Assembly (NCBI GenBank): GCA_902556905.1
Contig: CACDYK010000010.1
Span: forward strand, 1 to 50,702
Direction: 5' to 3'
DNA: 50,702 nt
Source: an uncultured Pelagibacteraceae bacterium
Lineage (GTDB): Bacteria; Pseudomonadota; Alphaproteobacteria; Pelagibacterales; Pelagibacteraceae
Shown here in pieces: positions 1-9,127 of this stretch (the first letter of the stretch is position 1; every line of letters begins with the position of its first letter). The notes below the pieces were generated by a model, which saw nothing but the letters and a program-made list of their open reading frames with translations, ran no database searches and was not told the origin of the DNA. The position numbers and the translations under genes are program-made.

Positions 1-260
1 CAGCAAGAGATTTTCAAGAGGTGTTAGCAGGTAGAGCTGACGGAAATATAACAAGTTCTACAGAAGCTAATAAACTAGTAATTAAATACCCTCAGTTAGC
101 AATTGTTCAAGATGGGGAGAAAAATCCTGCTTTTTTAGCAATGATGGTTCCTAAAAAAGATAAAATTTGGAATGACTATGTGAGTGACTGGATCGAAAAG
201 AAAAAAAACTCTGGTTTCTTTGAGAAGTTATTAGCAAAGTATAATCTTAAGAGCTTATAA
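1..260 (+). CDS. Amino-acid ABC transporter substrate-binding protein, C-terminal fragment
   Basis: This is the last 85 codons of a gene that enters from the left edge; reading frame starts at base 3 and is open to the TAA at 258-260. The visible part resembles the second lobe and terminal helices of family 3 periplasmic solute-binding proteins, which bind polar amino acids and hand them to a membrane permease: a Gly-Arg-Ala-Asp-Gly turn, a strand with [10 protein letters not shown], then the amphipathic terminal helices ending KYNLKSL. The gene 40 bases downstream encodes a matching permease, which supports the assignment. The ligand cannot be told from this fragment, and the signal peptide lies outside the window. 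Confidence 0.7.
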   Translation, partial: ARDFQEVLAGRADGNITSSTEANKLVIKYPQLAIVQDGEKNPAFLAMMVPKKDKIWNDYVSDWIEKKKNSGFFEKLLAKYNLKSL

Positions 261-300
261 TCAGTTAGATATTAAAAATTAATACTCTATAATTTTAAGA

Positions 301-1032
301 GTGAAAAATATATTTTTTTTACTTTTATTAATTCCACTTACTTCTTGTACTGATCAAGAGTTAGGTTGGTTTATTATTTCTCCAAATAATGTTGAAGGCT
401 TAACAAACTTAAAATTTTTGTTAAGTGGTTTAACAACTACTATCTATATTTCTATAATATCAATTATTATATCAATGGTATTAGGTTTAATAGTTGCCAT
501 CCCCTCTTTAGCAAAAAATAAATTTTTGACTTATATTAATATTGGGTATGTTGAGATTGTTAGAGCAGTACCTTTATTAGTTTTAATCTTGTGGATTTAC
601 TATGGATTGCCAATAATGACAGGTATTAGCTTTAGTCCTTTTGTCTCTGGGATAATTGCTTTAGCTATAAGTGAAAGTGCTTTTCAAGCTGAAATTTTTA
701 GAGCAGGAATTAATTCAATTAAAAAAGCCCAATGGGAAGCTGGAAGTTCATTAGGTTTAAATTTCTTTAAAAGATTAAGGTTAGTAATACTTCCTCAGGC
801 AATAAAAAATATTTTACCAGCTATTGGAAATCAATTTGTTTACGTATTAAAAATGTCGTCACTAGTTTCAATAATTGGTATCGGTGATTTAACCAGAAAA
901 GCTAATGAATTAGTTGTTACTACCTATAGACCTTTAGAAATCTATACTTTCTTAATATTGGAGTATTTAGTCTTAATATTAATTGTTTCTTTCTTTGTAA
1001 GAAAATTAGAGAAAAATTTAAAAAAAGATTAG
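301..1032 (+). CDS. Polar amino-acid ABC transporter permease (HisM/GlnP family)
   Basis: Inner-membrane subunit of an amino-acid importer. The protein has 243 residues, several hydrophobic segments, and the EAA loop that docks on the ATPase at about residues 146-167 (EAGSSLGL ... LPQA, with the conserved Gly and Ile-Leu-Pro). The C-terminal half is typical of HisM/GlnP proteins (AIGNQFVYVLKMSSL). It follows the binding-protein gene, so the two are probably co-transcribed; the ATPase is not in the window. The start is GTG, and the first 16 residues (MKN, a run of Phe/Leu, then LTSC) look like a lipoprotein signal with a lipobox, which is unusual for a permease. The next ATG is near codon 60, inside the first membrane domain, so the GTG or a nearby alternative codon must be used. 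Confidence 0.88.
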   Translation: MKNIFFLLLLIPLTSCTDQELGWFIISPNNVEGLTNLKFLLSGLTTTIYISIISIIISMVLGLIVAIPSLAKNKFLTYINIGYVEIVRAVPLLVLILWIYYGLPIMTGISFSPFVSGIIALAISESAFQAEIFRAGINSIKKAQWEAGSSLGLNFFKRLRLVILPQAIKNILPAIGNQFVYVLKMSSLVSIIGIGDLTRKANELVVTTYRPLEIYTFLILEYLVLILIVSFFVRKLEKNLKKD

Positions 1033-1035
1033 ATA

Positions 1036-1515
1036 TTAATTTTTTTTACGCCAATCCCACGGGTAATCAAATTCCATTGACCACATACCAAGTTTATTTA
1101 TTTTAGCATAGTCTTCATCAGGTATGAATTTTTTGGAATATCTTCTATAAGCAAATGCATAGCCACTTCTAACTAAATAACTTGATAAACTTTCATTGTT
1201 CACAAAACATTCTGCCAATGTTCTTTTATATTGATCTACACCTTCTCTAATACAGACAATTTTATTATCTGCAATCTTATTCATAAGAATTTCTTTGGCT
1301 GTTATACCACAAGGTTTTTTTACTCCTTGTTTAATACAAGTTTGTTTTAATTCTGGAGTATCTATGCCACTAAATCTTATTTTTTCTCCGTTTACTTTAA
1401 TGGTATCTCCGTCTGTAATCTTAATATCTTGTGACTTAATATCTGTATAAGTAAAAAAAAATACTAATATAGAAATACTAATAACTAAAATGGCTTTTCT
1501 TTTGCTTAAATACAT
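1036..1515 (-). CDS. Secreted staphylococcal nuclease-like (SNase/TNase) protein
   Basis: Predicted exported nuclease of 159 residues. An N-terminal hydrophobic segment (about residues 8-23) is a signal peptide or anchor. It is followed by an SNase OB-fold carrying the catalytic set known from Staphylococcus nuclease: Asp37 in DGDT, Arg47 and Asp52/Glu55 in IRFSGIDTPE, and Arg98 in YKRTLAE. Four cysteines (60, 69, 88, 103) may form disulfides in the periplasm. Family members cut DNA and RNA with Ca2+; in a nutrient-starved plankton cell a role in using extracellular nucleic acid is plausible but inferred. The first 38 bases overlap the end of the MATE gene, so translation is probably coupled. 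The gene ends 3 bases from the convergent permease. Confidence 0.83.
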   Translation of the reverse strand: MYLSKRKAILVISISILVFFFTYTDIKSQDIKITDGDTIKVNGEKIRFSGIDTPELKQTCIKQGVKKPCGITAKEILMNKIADNKIVCIREGVDQYKRTLAECFVNNESLSSYLVRSGYAFAYRRYSKKFIPDEDYAKINKLGMWSMEFDYPWDWRKKN

Positions 1516-2848
1516 TATTTAAAAAGTATCCAATGAATATAATTAGGGCAATACCCATAATCCAGTTAGTAGCCATTATTGTATAAAATATATCATTATA
1601 ATCTCCACCTCTAATATTAATTACATACCATAAAGATAAAAAAGGAAATGCAGTTAACCTCAGAATACTTAAATATAGACTGTAAATAGGTTTTTTAAGA
1701 GCCTGAAATACCGCTGTTGTAATAAAGAACACTGGATAAATCGGACCAATTAATGCTGCAACTTTAAGATAAAGGGCTCCATGTTTAATTGCCTCAGCAT
1801 TATCTGTAAATTGAGATACAAAAAACTCTGCACCAAAAAATAATACTATTCCTGCTCCAACCATAAATGATGATCCAAATAAAAGAGCCTTTGTATATAA
1901 TTCTCTTATTCGATTGAATTTTTTTGCACCAAAATTTTGTCCCCCGATTGAAAGTACTGCGGTGTTAAGACCAATAACAGGTAATAAGAAAACTTGCTCA
2001 ACTCTTAAAGCAGAACCATAACCAGCTGTAGCCATTTCGCCAAATTGTCCTATAAAATATAAAATATTAAATATACCTACCCCAATAAAGAGCATACTAA
2101 ACATTATAGGAAGTGCTTGAGAAAATAATTCTCTCAACATATCTAATTTAGGAATGAAACACTGTATGTATAAATATTTTCTTAATTTACATGAGTAAAT
2201 TTTATATGCTAAATAAAATGTACCAATAGATTGTGAAATTACAGTTGCTATAGCTAGACCACCAATACCAAAAGCTGGGATAAATCCATATCCCCAAATA
2301 AAAAGTGGGTTTAAAAATATATTCAAGAAAAAGCTAAAAATTAGTACATTTCTATAACTTTTCGTATCTCCTTGTGCATTTAATGCACCATTTAAAGAAA
2401 TTTGTATCATTACGATAAAAGTACCGTAAAAAATTATATCCAAATATTCTCTAGTTAAAATTATACTATTTGCATCAGATCCCATTACGCTTAAAAGAAA
2501 ATTGGAAACATTTAAGCCAAATAATGTGACTAATACAGAGGTTATAATTGCAAATACTACTGATTGAGCAATAAATAGTGAAGCTTTATTGATTTTCTTT
2601 TCACCTAACAAATTACCTATGCACGCATTTGTTGCTGCGCCAATTCCTACACCGACTGCTATGATTACAAAATATATCGGAAATGATTTAGCTATTGCAC
2701 CTATAGCTTCAGCTGAAATTCTACCAGCAAACCAAGTGTCAACCAAATTATAAAAAGTCTGAAATAAAGAACCTACACTTGCAGGTATCGTTACTTTTCT
2801 TAGAAGATCCCAAATAGGGTCTTTGGTTAAATTAATTTTTGTAGACAA
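1478..2848 (-). CDS. MATE family multidrug/metabolite efflux transporter
   Basis: Inner-membrane exporter driven by H+ or Na+, with about 12 hydrophobic segments in two related halves over roughly 456 residues. Diagnostic stretches are PASVGSLFQTFYNLVDTWFAG near the N-terminus and GLNTAVLSIGGQNFGAKKF at the start of the second half. The frame is open up to a TTG at 2905, but that would overlap trhO by 50 bases. I prefer the TTG at 2848, five bases after the trhO stop, which gives STKINLTKDPIWDLL as the N-terminus and suits the family. There is no ATG in the region and no clear ribosome binding site, so the start remains uncertain. Substrate unknown. Confidence 0.85.
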   Translation of the reverse strand: MSTKINLTKDPIWDLLRKVTIPASVGSLFQTFYNLVDTWFAGRISAEAIGAIAKSFPIYFVIIAVGVGIGAATNACIGNLLGEKKINKASLFIAQSVVFAIITSVLVTLFGLNVSNFLLSVMGSDANSIILTREYLDIIFYGTFIVMIQISLNGALNAQGDTKSYRNVLIFSFFLNIFLNPLFIWGYGFIPAFGIGGLAIATVISQSIGTFYLAYKIYSCKLRKYLYIQCFIPKLDMLRELFSQALPIMFSMLFIGVGIFNILYFIGQFGEMATAGYGSALRVEQVFLLPVIGLNTAVLSIGGQNFGAKKFNRIRELYTKALLFGSSFMVGAGIVLFFGAEFFVSQFTDNAEAIKHGALYLKVAALIGPIYPVFFITTAVFQALKKPIYSLYLSILRLTAFPFLSLWYVINIRGGDYNDIFYTIMATNWIMGIALIIFIGYFLNNVFKQKKSHFSY

Positions 2849-2855
2849 TATATTT

Positions 2856-3764
2856 TTATTTAAATTCTTTCTGGAATATATGCTTTGATCCACTCTTTTT
2901 AGCAAGATTTATTTGTTTCTGTCTCATTCTAAATCTAGTTTTTTGAGTATCTGTTAAATTATCGTGACAATTTGGGCAAGATACACCTTCTTCATATTTT
3001 TTAGATTTTTTGTCTTTTGGTGAAATTGGCTTTCTGCAACCACTACACATAAAGTAACTTCCGACTTTTAAACCGTGTTTAAGACTGATTCTATTATCAA
3101 AAACAAAGCATTCGCCTTTCCACAAACTATCTTTTTCCTTTGTTTTTTTTAGATAATTTAAAATCCCACCATTCAATTGGTAGATATTTTTAAATCCTTT
3201 TTTTTTCAGATAAACAGAAGTTTTTTCACATCTAATTCCCCCAGTACAAAACATAGCGACAGGCTTATCTTTTTTAAGTTTATTTAGGTATTTAGGAAAG
3301 TCTCTAAAATTATCAACATCAGGGTTAACAGACTTTTTGAACGTCCCAACATCAAATTCAAAAGATTTTCTTGTATCTATTATATGGGTATCTTTTTTTT
3401 TGATTAACTCATTCCATTCTTTTGGATTTAAATGTGTATCTAAATTTCTTTCTTTAGTATTTAAAGTTAAGCTCATAGGAACAACTTCTTTTTTGATTTT
3501 TATTTTTGGCTTGTGAAATGGTTGAAAACTAGAATTAGATTTATTACTGTTATCAAATTTTTTGAAAGAGAATATTTTTTTTAACTTATTTATAGTACTT
3601 TTTATATTTTTACTATCACCAGATATTGTTCCGTTTAAACCTTCATTTGCAATAATAATAGTTCCTCTAATTTTCTGTTTAATTAAAAATTCCTGAAGTA
3701 AAACTTTATTTTTTTTTAAAGATCTAATCTTTATAAATTTATAGAAACCGAAAACTTCAAACAT
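2856..3764 (-). CDS. trhO: tRNA uridine(34) hydroxylase TrhO (YceA-type rhodanese)
   Basis: Protein of 302 residues with an N-terminal acylphosphatase-like domain (IIIANEGLNGTISG near residue 40), a central rhodanese domain (about 120-210), and a C-terminal Cys-rich tail with two CxxC pairs (CSGC, CPNC) that could bind zinc. The rhodanese loop is CTGGIRC, with the catalytic Cys at 173 and a second Cys at 179, the hallmark of TrhO. The family makes 5-hydroxyuridine at the wobble position of tRNAs using molecular oxygen. Its ATG shares one base with the stop of the upstream methyltransferase gene. Being in the gatCAB string gives this cluster a tRNA theme. Confidence 0.93.
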   Translation of the reverse strand: MFEVFGFYKFIKIRSLKKNKVLLQEFLIKQKIRGTIIIANEGLNGTISGDSKNIKSTINKLKKIFSFKKFDNSNKSNSSFQPFHKPKIKIKKEVVPMSLTLNTKERNLDTHLNPKEWNELIKKKDTHIIDTRKSFEFDVGTFKKSVNPDVDNFRDFPKYLNKLKKDKPVAMFCTGGIRCEKTSVYLKKKGFKNIYQLNGGILNYLKKTKEKDSLWKGECFVFDNRISLKHGLKVGSYFMCSGCRKPISPKDKKSKKYEEGVSCPNCHDNLTDTQKTRFRMRQKQINLAKKSGSKHIFQKEFK

Positions 3765-4414
3765 TATAAAACTCTACAAACTGTCATCCCATCACCCAGT
3801 GGTACTATAATTTGTTCTACTCTTTTGTCGTTTGAAACGAATGAATTAAACTCTCTAATGTTGACTGTATATTTATCTATATTATTTTCATCAGCAACTT
3901 CACCATGCCACAAAACATTATCGATAATAATCAATCCACCTTTATCTAAAAGCTTTAAAGATCTTTCATAATATTCTTTATAATTCATTTTATCTGCGTC
4001 AATAAAAACCATATCAAATTTATTATTTTTTAATTCATCTAAACTTTCAATGGCAGGTTTTATTTTTGTTTCAATCTTGTGATCTTGATTTGCTTTTTTA
4101 AAGAAGTTTAGAGCAATCTTATTGGTTTCTTCGTTCTTATCGAGTGCTATAAGTTTACCATCATTTGGTAAAGCTAATGAAATTGAAAGCGCACTAAGAC
4201 CAGTAAAAGTTCCAATTTCAAGCACATTTTTAATGTTCGAGATTTTTATAATTAAATGAAGGAAATAACATTGGGATGGATCAATTTGCATCCTTTTAAT
4301 GTCACCTAATGTATTATTATAATCAATTATCTCTTGCTGAACTGGATTCAATGTTAAGCCAAAATCATTGATATAATTTTTTAATTTTTCTGTTATTTCT
4401 AGGTTTGCACCCAT
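3764..4414 (-). CDS. SAM-dependent O-methyltransferase (COMT-like)
   Basis: Class I methyltransferase of 216 residues in the caffeoyl-CoA O-methyltransferase-like family. The SAM-binding glycine motif VLEIGTFTG lies at residues 64-72, the acidic residue of the second strand follows in LIALDKNEE, and VFIDADK near 136 carries the metal-binding acidic residues. Bacterial members act on catechol-like small molecules, and related proteins modify tRNA. Sitting between gatB and trhO could suggest a tRNA substrate: TrhO makes hydroxyuridine, which TrmR (YrrM) of this same family methylates in Bacillus to 5-methoxyuridine. The trhO neighbour makes that activity a specific but untested hypothesis. It is separated from gatB by 3 bases. 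Confidence 0.83.
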   Translation of the reverse strand: MGANLEITEKLKNYINDFGLTLNPVQQEIIDYNNTLGDIKRMQIDPSQCYFLHLIIKISNIKNVLEIGTFTGLSALSISLALPNDGKLIALDKNEETNKIALNFFKKANQDHKIETKIKPAIESLDELKNNKFDMVFIDADKMNYKEYYERSLKLLDKGGLIIIDNVLWHGEVADENNIDKYTVNIREFNSFVSNDKRVEQIIVPLGDGMTVCRVL

Positions 4415-4417
4415 CTA

Positions 4418-5893
4418 TTAAAGTTTTTTCTTTAATATCTCATTGATCAATTGAGGATTAGCCTTGCCTCCAGAAACTTTCATTGCTTGACCCACAAAAA
4501 AACCAAATAGTTTTTCTTTGCCATTCTTGTATTCAATAGCTTTTTCACGATTATCATTAATTATCTTATCAATTAAAGCTTCCAATGCTTTAGGATCACT
4601 TTCTTGTTTTAAACCCTTTTCTTCAATAATTACTAGTGGATCTTTGTCTCCATCCATCATTAATTCAAATATTGTTTTAGCTATTTTGCCAGAAATTGTT
4701 CCGTTCTTAATCAGATTAATTAACTTAGCTAAATTTTTTGCACTTATTGGACTTTTAGATATTTCTAAATTTTTATTATTTAAAACAGCAAATAATTCAC
4801 CTGTAATCCAGTTAACTGCTAATTTCATATCACGGTTTTTACCCATTTTGGCAACAACTTCTTCAAAATATTTTGCTGTATCTATGTCAGAGACTAATAT
4901 TGTTGCCTCATAAGCAGAAATTTTAAACTCCTCTATAAATCTTTTCTTTTTATCATCTGGTAATTCAGGAATATCAGATTTTAATTTTTCAATAAATTCC
5001 TCAGTAACTTCTAACGGTAATAAATCTGGATCTGGAAAATACCTATAATCATGGGCATCTTCTTTTGATCTCATTGATCTTGTTTCATTTTTTTTGGTAT
5101 CAAACAATCTTGTTTCCTGATCTATTAATTTACCCTCTTCTATTAAATCAACTTGTCTATTAGCCTCATAATCAATAGCCATTTGCATAAATTTTATAGA
5201 GTTAACATTTTTAATTTCACAACGTGTACCTAGTTCTTTAGAGTCTTTTAATTTTACTGAAACGTTTACATCGGCTCTTAATGAACCTTCCTGCATATTA
5301 CCATCACAAGTACCTAAATATCTCATTATAGATCTTAGTTTTTTAATATAAGCACTTACCTCATCAGGTGTTCTTAAATCAGGTTTGCTCACTATCTCCA
5401 TTAAAGCTACACCTGATCTATTTAAATCTACCAGGGTATTTTGTGGATCCATATCATGAATACTTTTTCCAGCATCTTGTTCTAAATGAAGTCTTTCAAT
5501 ACCAACTTCTTTTTGTCCATTAGGCATATCAAGAATAACTGTTCCCTCACCTACTATTGGGTATTTAAATTGAGAAATTTGATATCCTTGAGGAAGGTCA
5601 GCATAAAAATAATTTTTTCTATCAAAAACTGATCTCTTGTTAATTTGAGCTTTTAAACCAATACCTGTTTTTATTGCTTGTTTAACGCAATATTCATTAA
5701 TTACAGGTAACATTCCTGGAAAAGCGGCATCAACCAAACTCACTTGTGTGTTAGGTTCTGCACCAAATTTTGTTGAAGAAGATGAAAATAATTTTGAATT
5801 AGATGTTACTTGCGCATGTACTTCAAGACCAATAACAACCTCATAAACATTATCATACCTTTCAATTAGATATTCCGAATTATCTTTAGACAC
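4418..5893 (-). CDS. gatB: Asp-tRNA(Asn)/Glu-tRNA(Gln) amidotransferase subunit B
   Basis: GatB binds the mischarged tRNA and activates the carboxyl group in the GatCAB complex, which makes Gln-tRNA(Gln) and/or Asn-tRNA(Asn). The protein has 491 residues, the family's usual size. It opens with the cradle domain ([12 protein letters not shown], then [13 protein letters not shown]), followed by [13 protein letters not shown] and the C-terminal YqeY-like helical tail. The start codon is GTG, overlapping the TAG stop of gatA by one base, which suggests coupled translation of equal amounts of subunits. An antisense open frame at 4518-4913 is a shadow. Confidence 0.97.
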   Translation of the reverse strand: MSKDNSEYLIERYDNVYEVVIGLEVHAQVTSNSKLFSSSSTKFGAEPNTQVSLVDAAFPGMLPVINEYCVKQAIKTGIGLKAQINKRSVFDRKNYFYADLPQGYQISQFKYPIVGEGTVILDMPNGQKEVGIERLHLEQDAGKSIHDMDPQNTLVDLNRSGVALMEIVSKPDLRTPDEVSAYIKKLRSIMRYLGTCDGNMQEGSLRADVNVSVKLKDSKELGTRCEIKNVNSIKFMQMAIDYEANRQVDLIEEGKLIDQETRLFDTKKNETRSMRSKEDAHDYRYFPDPDLLPLEVTEEFIEKLKSDIPELPDDKKKRFIEEFKISAYEATILVSDIDTAKYFEEVVAKMGKNRDMKLAVNWITGELFAVLNNKNLEISKSPISAKNLAKLINLIKNGTISGKIAKTIFELMMDGDKDPLVIIEEKGLKQESDPKALEALIDKIINDNREKAIEYKNGKEKLFGFFVGQAMKVSGGKANPQLINEILKKKL

Positions 5894-7350
5894 TATTTAA
5901 TCCACCAATCAGTAATTTTATTTTTAAAACTAATTTTATCTTCCATTGCATATGCTAAGTTTAATATTTCTTGTTCTTGAAATGCTTTACCAATAATCTG
6001 TAATCCTAAAGGGTATCCTGTTGCATCAAGGCCAGCTGGTATAGATATAGCCGGTAAACCAGCTAAATTTACAGGTACAGTAAAGATATCATTTAAATAC
6101 ATTGAAACTGGATCATTTTTCTTTTCACCTATCTTAAATGCTGAGCTAGGTGTTGAAGGTGTTAAAATAGCGTCAACTTTTTTATATGCTTCATCGAAAT
6201 CATTTTTAATCAACTTTCTAACTTTTTGCGCCTTCAAATAATAAGCATCATAATATCCTGATGACAAAACATAAGTACCAATCATTATTCTTCGTTGTAC
6301 CTCAGCACCAAAACCTTCAGATCTTGTTTTTTCATACATATCTGTTAAGTTTTCACCTTTAGCTCTGAAACCATACTTAACACCATCATATCTTGCTAAA
6401 TTCGAAGAAGCTTCTGCAGGAGCAACTATATAATAAGTAGGTAAAGCGTAGCTAGTGTTAGGTAGTGAAATATCTATTATTTCAGCACCACAATCCTTTG
6501 CGTATTCAATTCCTTTTTTCCATAACTCTTCAATTTCTTTTGGCATCCCCTCTACCCTATACTCTTTAGGTATACCAATTTTTTTACCTTTAATATCTTT
6601 TGTTAAGTCTTTGCTATATTGACCCCTTTTAAAATCAATTGAAGTAGAGTCTTTATTGTCATAAGTGCTAATTACTTCTTGTAGTAAAGCACAATCTTCT
6701 ACATTTTGAGACATTGGTCCTGCTTGATCTAGTGAAGATGCAAATGCAACAATCCCATATCTTGAACAACTTCCATAAGTAGGCTTTAATCCAACCGTGC
6801 CAGTAAAAGAAGCTGGCTGTCTAATTGATCCGCCAGTATCAGTTCCTATTGTAATCGGTGTCAGTTGACCACTTACAGCAGCTGCTGAACCACCAGATGA
6901 TCCACCTGGTACCAACCCTTTATCAATTGGGTTTTGAACATTTCCGTAAAAGCTAGTTTCATTTGAGGATCCCATGGCAAACTCATCACAGTTTAATTTG
7001 CCAAGTAAAATGGCTCCTTCATTCCATATATTTTGAGTAACTGTAGACTCATATGTAGGAACAAAATTTTCAAGAATTTTACTACCTGCTGTAGTTCTAA
7101 TATCTTTAGTGCAAAAAAGATCTTTAACAGCCATTGGTACTCCCGGAAGTTTTAAATCTAGATTTGGTTTTTCATCAAATTTTTTTGATTTATCAATCGC
7201 ATTAGAAAAATCTTCTGTAATATAAGAATTTAATTCTTTTGATTTTTCAGAACGATCAACAAAAGCTTTGGTAACTTCCTCAGAAGATAAATTTTTTTCT
7301 TTAATATTTTTAACTAATGAAGTTAATGATTGTGAGGTTATATCAGACAT
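5893..7350 (-). CDS. gatA: Asp-tRNA(Asn)/Glu-tRNA(Gln) amidotransferase subunit A
   Basis: Glutaminase subunit that releases ammonia for tRNA amidation, 485 residues. It carries the amidase-signature Ser-cisSer-Lys triad: Lys76 in VPMAVKDLF, Ser151 in [11 protein letters not shown] and Ser175 in [10 protein letters not shown]. The spacing agrees with Staphylococcus GatA (Lys79, Ser154, Ser178). The gene shares single bases with gatC upstream and gatB downstream, forming the standard C-A-B order as one operon. Confidence 0.97.
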   Translation of the reverse strand: MSDITSQSLTSLVKNIKEKNLSSEEVTKAFVDRSEKSKELNSYITEDFSNAIDKSKKFDEKPNLDLKLPGVPMAVKDLFCTKDIRTTAGSKILENFVPTYESTVTQNIWNEGAILLGKLNCDEFAMGSSNETSFYGNVQNPIDKGLVPGGSSGGSAAAVSGQLTPITIGTDTGGSIRQPASFTGTVGLKPTYGSCSRYGIVAFASSLDQAGPMSQNVEDCALLQEVISTYDNKDSTSIDFKRGQYSKDLTKDIKGKKIGIPKEYRVEGMPKEIEELWKKGIEYAKDCGAEIIDISLPNTSYALPTYYIVAPAEASSNLARYDGVKYGFRAKGENLTDMYEKTRSEGFGAEVQRRIMIGTYVLSSGYYDAYYLKAQKVRKLIKNDFDEAYKKVDAILTPSTPSSAFKIGEKKNDPVSMYLNDIFTVPVNLAGLPAISIPAGLDATGYPLGLQIIGKAFQEQEILNLAYAMEDKISFKNKITDWWIK

Positions 7351-7637
7351 TATTCAACAACTTTTGGAACTACAAAAAAATCCTCGTTATCTTCAGGTGA
7401 ATTTTTTATAATTTGCTCTCTTATATTTTGATTTTTAACTTCATCAGATCTAAATTTTAAAGTTGTTTCAGCAACAGATGTAAGCGGTTCAACATTATCG
7501 GTATTTAATTCATTTAATTTTTCAATAAATTTGAAAATTGAGTTTAAATCGCCAGCTAGTTTTTCAGCTTTTTTTTCATCTACTGAAATCCTTGATAGTT
7601 TTGAAATATGCTTTATTGTTTTAAGATCAATGCTCAT
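7350..7637 (-). CDS. gatC: Asp-tRNA(Asn)/Glu-tRNA(Gln) amidotransferase subunit C
   Basis: Small belt subunit that holds GatA and GatB together, about 95 residues. The family pattern is clear: [23 protein letters not shown] at the N-terminus, and [11 protein letters not shown] followed by the R-S/D-E motif later. An in-frame ATG lies 10 codons further upstream at 7667, but [14 protein letters not shown] from 7637 matches where GatC proteins begin, so I chose 7637. It is the first gene of the leftward string, divergent from ruvX, so the gatCAB promoter should lie in 7638-7687. Confidence 0.95.
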   Translation of the reverse strand: MSIDLKTIKHISKLSRISVDEKKAEKLAGDLNSIFKFIEKLNELNTDNVEPLTSVAETTLKFRSDEVKNQNIREQIIKNSPEDNEDFFVVPKVVE

Positions 7638-7687
7638 AAGGTATTTAAATATGTCGCAAACTATCACTTAAGTTAAAAATATACAAT

Positions 7688-8143
7688 ATGATCACTATTG
7701 AAGATTTGAAAAAAAAACAGGCAGAACCTTCTAGATTAATTGGGTTAGATCTTGGTTCTAAAAGAATTGGTATATCTATCTGTGATGAGAGGCAATCTAT
7801 AGCTACACCCTTTAAGACAATTGCTAAAACAAATACAAATGAGTTAATTGCTCAATTAAAAGAGATAATTAATGAATATGATATTAAAGGAGTTATAATT
7901 GGTAATCCTCTCAATATGGATGGTTCATCTGGTAGATCGGCACAATCTGTTAATGATGTGTCAAATAATATAGATAAAGAAATTGATATAGACGTTTGCC
8001 TTTGGGATGAGAGACTTTCTACTGTTGGAGCTTTTAATCTATCTAGCCAACTAGATGTTAACGTAAGCAAAAGAGAAAAAAATATAGATCAAAATGCGGC
8101 AGCTTTTATACTTCAAGGAGCAATAGATTTTTTAAATAATTAA
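7688..8143 (+). CDS. ruvX: RuvX/YqgF-type putative pre-16S rRNA nuclease (Holliday junction resolvase fold)
   Basis: RNase H-fold protein of 151 residues. It has the first catalytic Asp (Asp21 in GLDLGSKRIGIS), GNPLNMDGSSG in the middle, WDERLST with the second acidic residue, and DQNAAAFILQGAIDFL with the last catalytic Asp. YqgF/RuvX has been linked both to Holliday junction cleavage and to 5' maturation of 16S rRNA; the latter is the better supported essential role in E. coli. First gene of the rightward pyrB-topA string and divergent from gatC. ATG at 7688 places the first strand at a normal distance. Confidence 0.93.
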   Translation: MITIEDLKKKQAEPSRLIGLDLGSKRIGISICDERQSIATPFKTIAKTNTNELIAQLKEIINEYDIKGVIIGNPLNMDGSSGRSAQSVNDVSNNIDKEIDIDVCLWDERLSTVGAFNLSSQLDVNVSKREKNIDQNAAAFILQGAIDFLNN

Positions 8144-8185
8144 TACTTGCCAAGGCATTACTTTATAGTTATAGAGTTAATTTTA

Positions 8186-9127
8186 ATGGCGTCTAAAACT
8201 CAAAAAGCTATTAAAATTTCCCAAAAACATTTGTTAGGTATCCAAGATTTATCAATTAATGATGTGAATTTAATTTTGAATGAATCACAATCATTTATAA
8301 AACTTAACCAAAGCAAAAACAAAAGATTAAACGTTCTAAACGGAAAAACACAAATTAACTTGTTTTTTGAACCTTCTACTAGAACACAAAGTTCTTTTGA
8401 ATTAGCAGGTAAACGATTAGGGGCAGATGTTATGTCAATGAATATGGGAAACTCAGCAATTAAAAAAGGTGAAACTTTAATTGATACTGCAATGACTTTA
8501 AATGCTATGCACCCTGATATAATTGTAATTAGACATCAAGACTCTGGTGCTTGTAACTTATTATCTCAAAAAGTAAATTGTGCTGTACTAAATGCTGGTG
8601 ATGGTAGAAGAGAGCACCCTACTCAAGCTTTATTAGATGCATTAACAATAATTAATAGAAAGAAAAAAATTCAAGGATTGAAAATTGCAATTTGTGGAGA
8701 CATTCTCCATTCAAGAGTTGCAAGATCAAATATCTATTTATTAACAATGTTGGGTGCAGAAGTTAATATAGTTGCACCGACAAATTTAATGCCAAAAGAA
8801 ATTGAAAAATTTGGAGTTGATACTTTTACTGATATGAAAAAAGGACTTAAAGATTGTGATATAGTAATGATGTTAAGACTTCAAAATGAAAGAATGACAA
8901 GTTCATTTCTTTCATCAAATAGAGAATACTACGAATACTATGGTTTAACACCAGATAAACTTGATCATGCAAAACCTGATGCAATTATTATGCATCCTGG
9001 ACCAATGAATAGAGGAATTGAAATCGATACAAGACTTGCTGATGATATTAATAAAAGTGTAATAAAGGAACAAGTTGAGCTCGGTGTGGCTGTTAGAATG
9101 GCTTGCTTGAAAATATTTTGTGAATAA
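8186..9127 (+). CDS. pyrB: Aspartate carbamoyltransferase catalytic subunit
   Basis: Second step of pyrimidine synthesis: carbamoyl phosphate plus aspartate gives carbamoyl aspartate. About 313 residues from the ATG at 8186; the frame also runs back to a TTG at 8147, but [10 protein letters not shown] suits the family better. Carbamoyl-phosphate loop [21 protein letters not shown] and HPGPMNRG are all present, as is the RLGADV stretch. The stop codon abuts the ATG of the next gene, whose product lacks the dihydroorotase metal ligands. That pairing is known in Pseudomonas-type enzymes, where the degenerate partner is needed to assemble the carbamoyltransferase. No regulatory subunit gene (pyrI) is nearby. 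Confidence 0.96.
   Translation: MASKTQKAIKISQKHLLGIQDLSINDVNLILNESQSFIKLNQSKNKRLNVLNGKTQINLFFEPSTRTQSSFELAGKRLGADVMSMNMGNSAIKKGETLIDTAMTLNAMHPDIIVIRHQDSGACNLLSQKVNCAVLNAGDGRREHPTQALLDALTIINRKKKIQGLKIAICGDILHSRVARSNIYLLTMLGAEVNIVAPTNLMPKEIEKFGVDTFTDMKKGLKDCDIVMMLRLQNERMTSSFLSSNREYYEYYGLTPDKLDHAKPDAIIMHPGPMNRGIEIDTRLADDINKSVIKEQVELGVAVRMACLKIFCE

Noticed and set aside
7638..7687. Promoters in the gatC-ruvX divergent spacer
   Set aside because: Several A/T-rich hexamers can be drawn in both directions, none with a convincing pair and spacing, so I did not list one.
8147..8185. TTG-initiated upstream extension of pyrB
   Set aside because: It would add 13 residues without family support; the ATG at 8186 fits the usual N-terminus.
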